Assembly (NCBI GenBank): GCA_943908385.1
Contig: CALTTF010000005.1
Span: 1-55,017, forward strand
Direction: 5' to 3'
Source of the DNA: an uncultured Corynebacterium sp.
Lineage (GTDB): Bacteria; Actinomycetota; Actinomycetes; Mycobacteriales; Mycobacteriaceae
Length of the DNA stretch: 55,017 nucleotides
Part shown: piece after piece, positions 54,876 to 55,017 of the stretch
Numbering within the stretch: position 1 is the first letter of the stretch
How the letters are laid out: every line of letters starts with the position of its first letter
Translations under genes and position numbers: made by a program
Notes under the pieces: generated by a model
The model's input: the letters and a program-made list of their open reading frames with translations, nothing else
What the model was told of the DNA's origin: nothing
Databases searched by the model: none

Positions 54876-55017
54876 ATGTACGCGATCATCACCACCACCG
54901 GACCGGACCGCGTCGGCATCATCGCCGGCGTCTCCCAGGCAGTCGCCGACCACGACCTGAATATCGTCGACGTCTCCCAGACCATCATGGACGACTTCTT
55001 CACCATGATCATGCGCG
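54876..55017 (+). CDS. ACT-domain protein (5' part)
   Basis: The first 47 residues of a gene that runs off the right edge. MYAIITTTGPDRVGIIAGVSQ and NIVDVSQTIMDDFFTMIM give the beta-alpha-beta of an ACT domain of the GcvR-like UPF0237 type, which binds amino acids. The ATG is fixed by the TAGGAT -10. Confidence 0.85.
   Translation, partial: MYAIITTTGPDRVGIIAGVSQAVADHDLNIVDVSQTIMDDFFTMIMR

Noticed and set aside
1..55017. CRISPR arrays or insertion sequences
   Set aside because: No regularly spaced repeats and no transposase-like frame were found. The 11-mer is too short and too irregular in spacing to be a CRISPR repeat.

Overview
The window looks like a chromosomal segment of a Corynebacterium species. 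It is high-GC, it carries the pupylation genes (pup, pafA, dop, arc, pafB, pafC) without proteasome subunit genes, it has a mycothiol ligase (mshC) and a DprE2-like reductase, and its gene order follows two mycobacterial blocks: one resembling Rv2050-Rv2053c and Rv2092c-Rv2140c, the other Rv1475c-Rv1488. That synteny is recalled from knowledge, not searched. There is no insertion sequence, prophage, integrase or CRISPR array, so this is core chromosome with a few inserted cassettes.

Layout. 1-8,016: end of a methyltransferase gene, YceI, a Cys-rich small protein, rbpA, the ppm1-lnt-fxsA cell-envelope operon, a DprE2-like reductase, an M24 peptidase and a small serine protease. 8,013-17,272: helY, tatC, tatA, pafC, pafB, pafA, pup and dop, all leftward and tightly packed. 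17,284-22,490: a cassette (ktrA, ktrB, a ribbon-helix-helix protein, pdxS, pdxR, a small secreted protein) that separates dop from the unfoldase gene arc. 22,655-27,303: arc, trmI, an M18 peptidase and a RecB-like nuclease. 27,318-33,124: fhs, a Dcu-type C4-dicarboxylate carrier, aspA, hisG and hisE. 33,304-40,681: HAD hydrolase, a hypothetical protein, mshC, HNH nuclease, uppP, lppL, pyrD and a PEBP protein. 40,788-40,876: tRNA-Leu(GAG). 40,921-50,296: membrane proteins, SPFH/NfeD pair, DUF3097, hemH, a RipA-like peptidoglycan hydrolase with a long structured leader, and an Rv1476-like protein. 50,499 to the end: acn, a glutamine amidotransferase, an NAD(P)-binding protein and the start of an ACT-domain gene.

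Functional links. Lnt would acylate lipoproteins such as LppL and Ppm1 would make polyprenol-phosphomannose. Pup, PafA, Dop and ARC form a tagging and unfolding pathway without a proteasome, and PafB/PafC are WYL regulators. PdxR faces pdxS from a shared promoter region. AspA and the Dcu carrier fit aspartate/fumarate exchange. SPFH and NfeD are a classic membrane pair.

Two signals cut across the annotation. First, an 11-bp word, GCTTATCGACG, occurs 25 times (24 exact, one with the last base changed), 13 copies on one strand and 12 on the other. It lies inside genes in five of the six possible reading frames and between genes, and in some genes it brings in the rare codons ATA or TTA. I know of no description of it; it behaves like a DNA-level signal (uptake, recombination, nucleoid or replication). 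Second, 20 genes have a TANNNT -10 hexamer exactly 6 or 7 bases before the start codon. This is the leaderless layout, and it fixes many start codons, several of them in divergent pairs.
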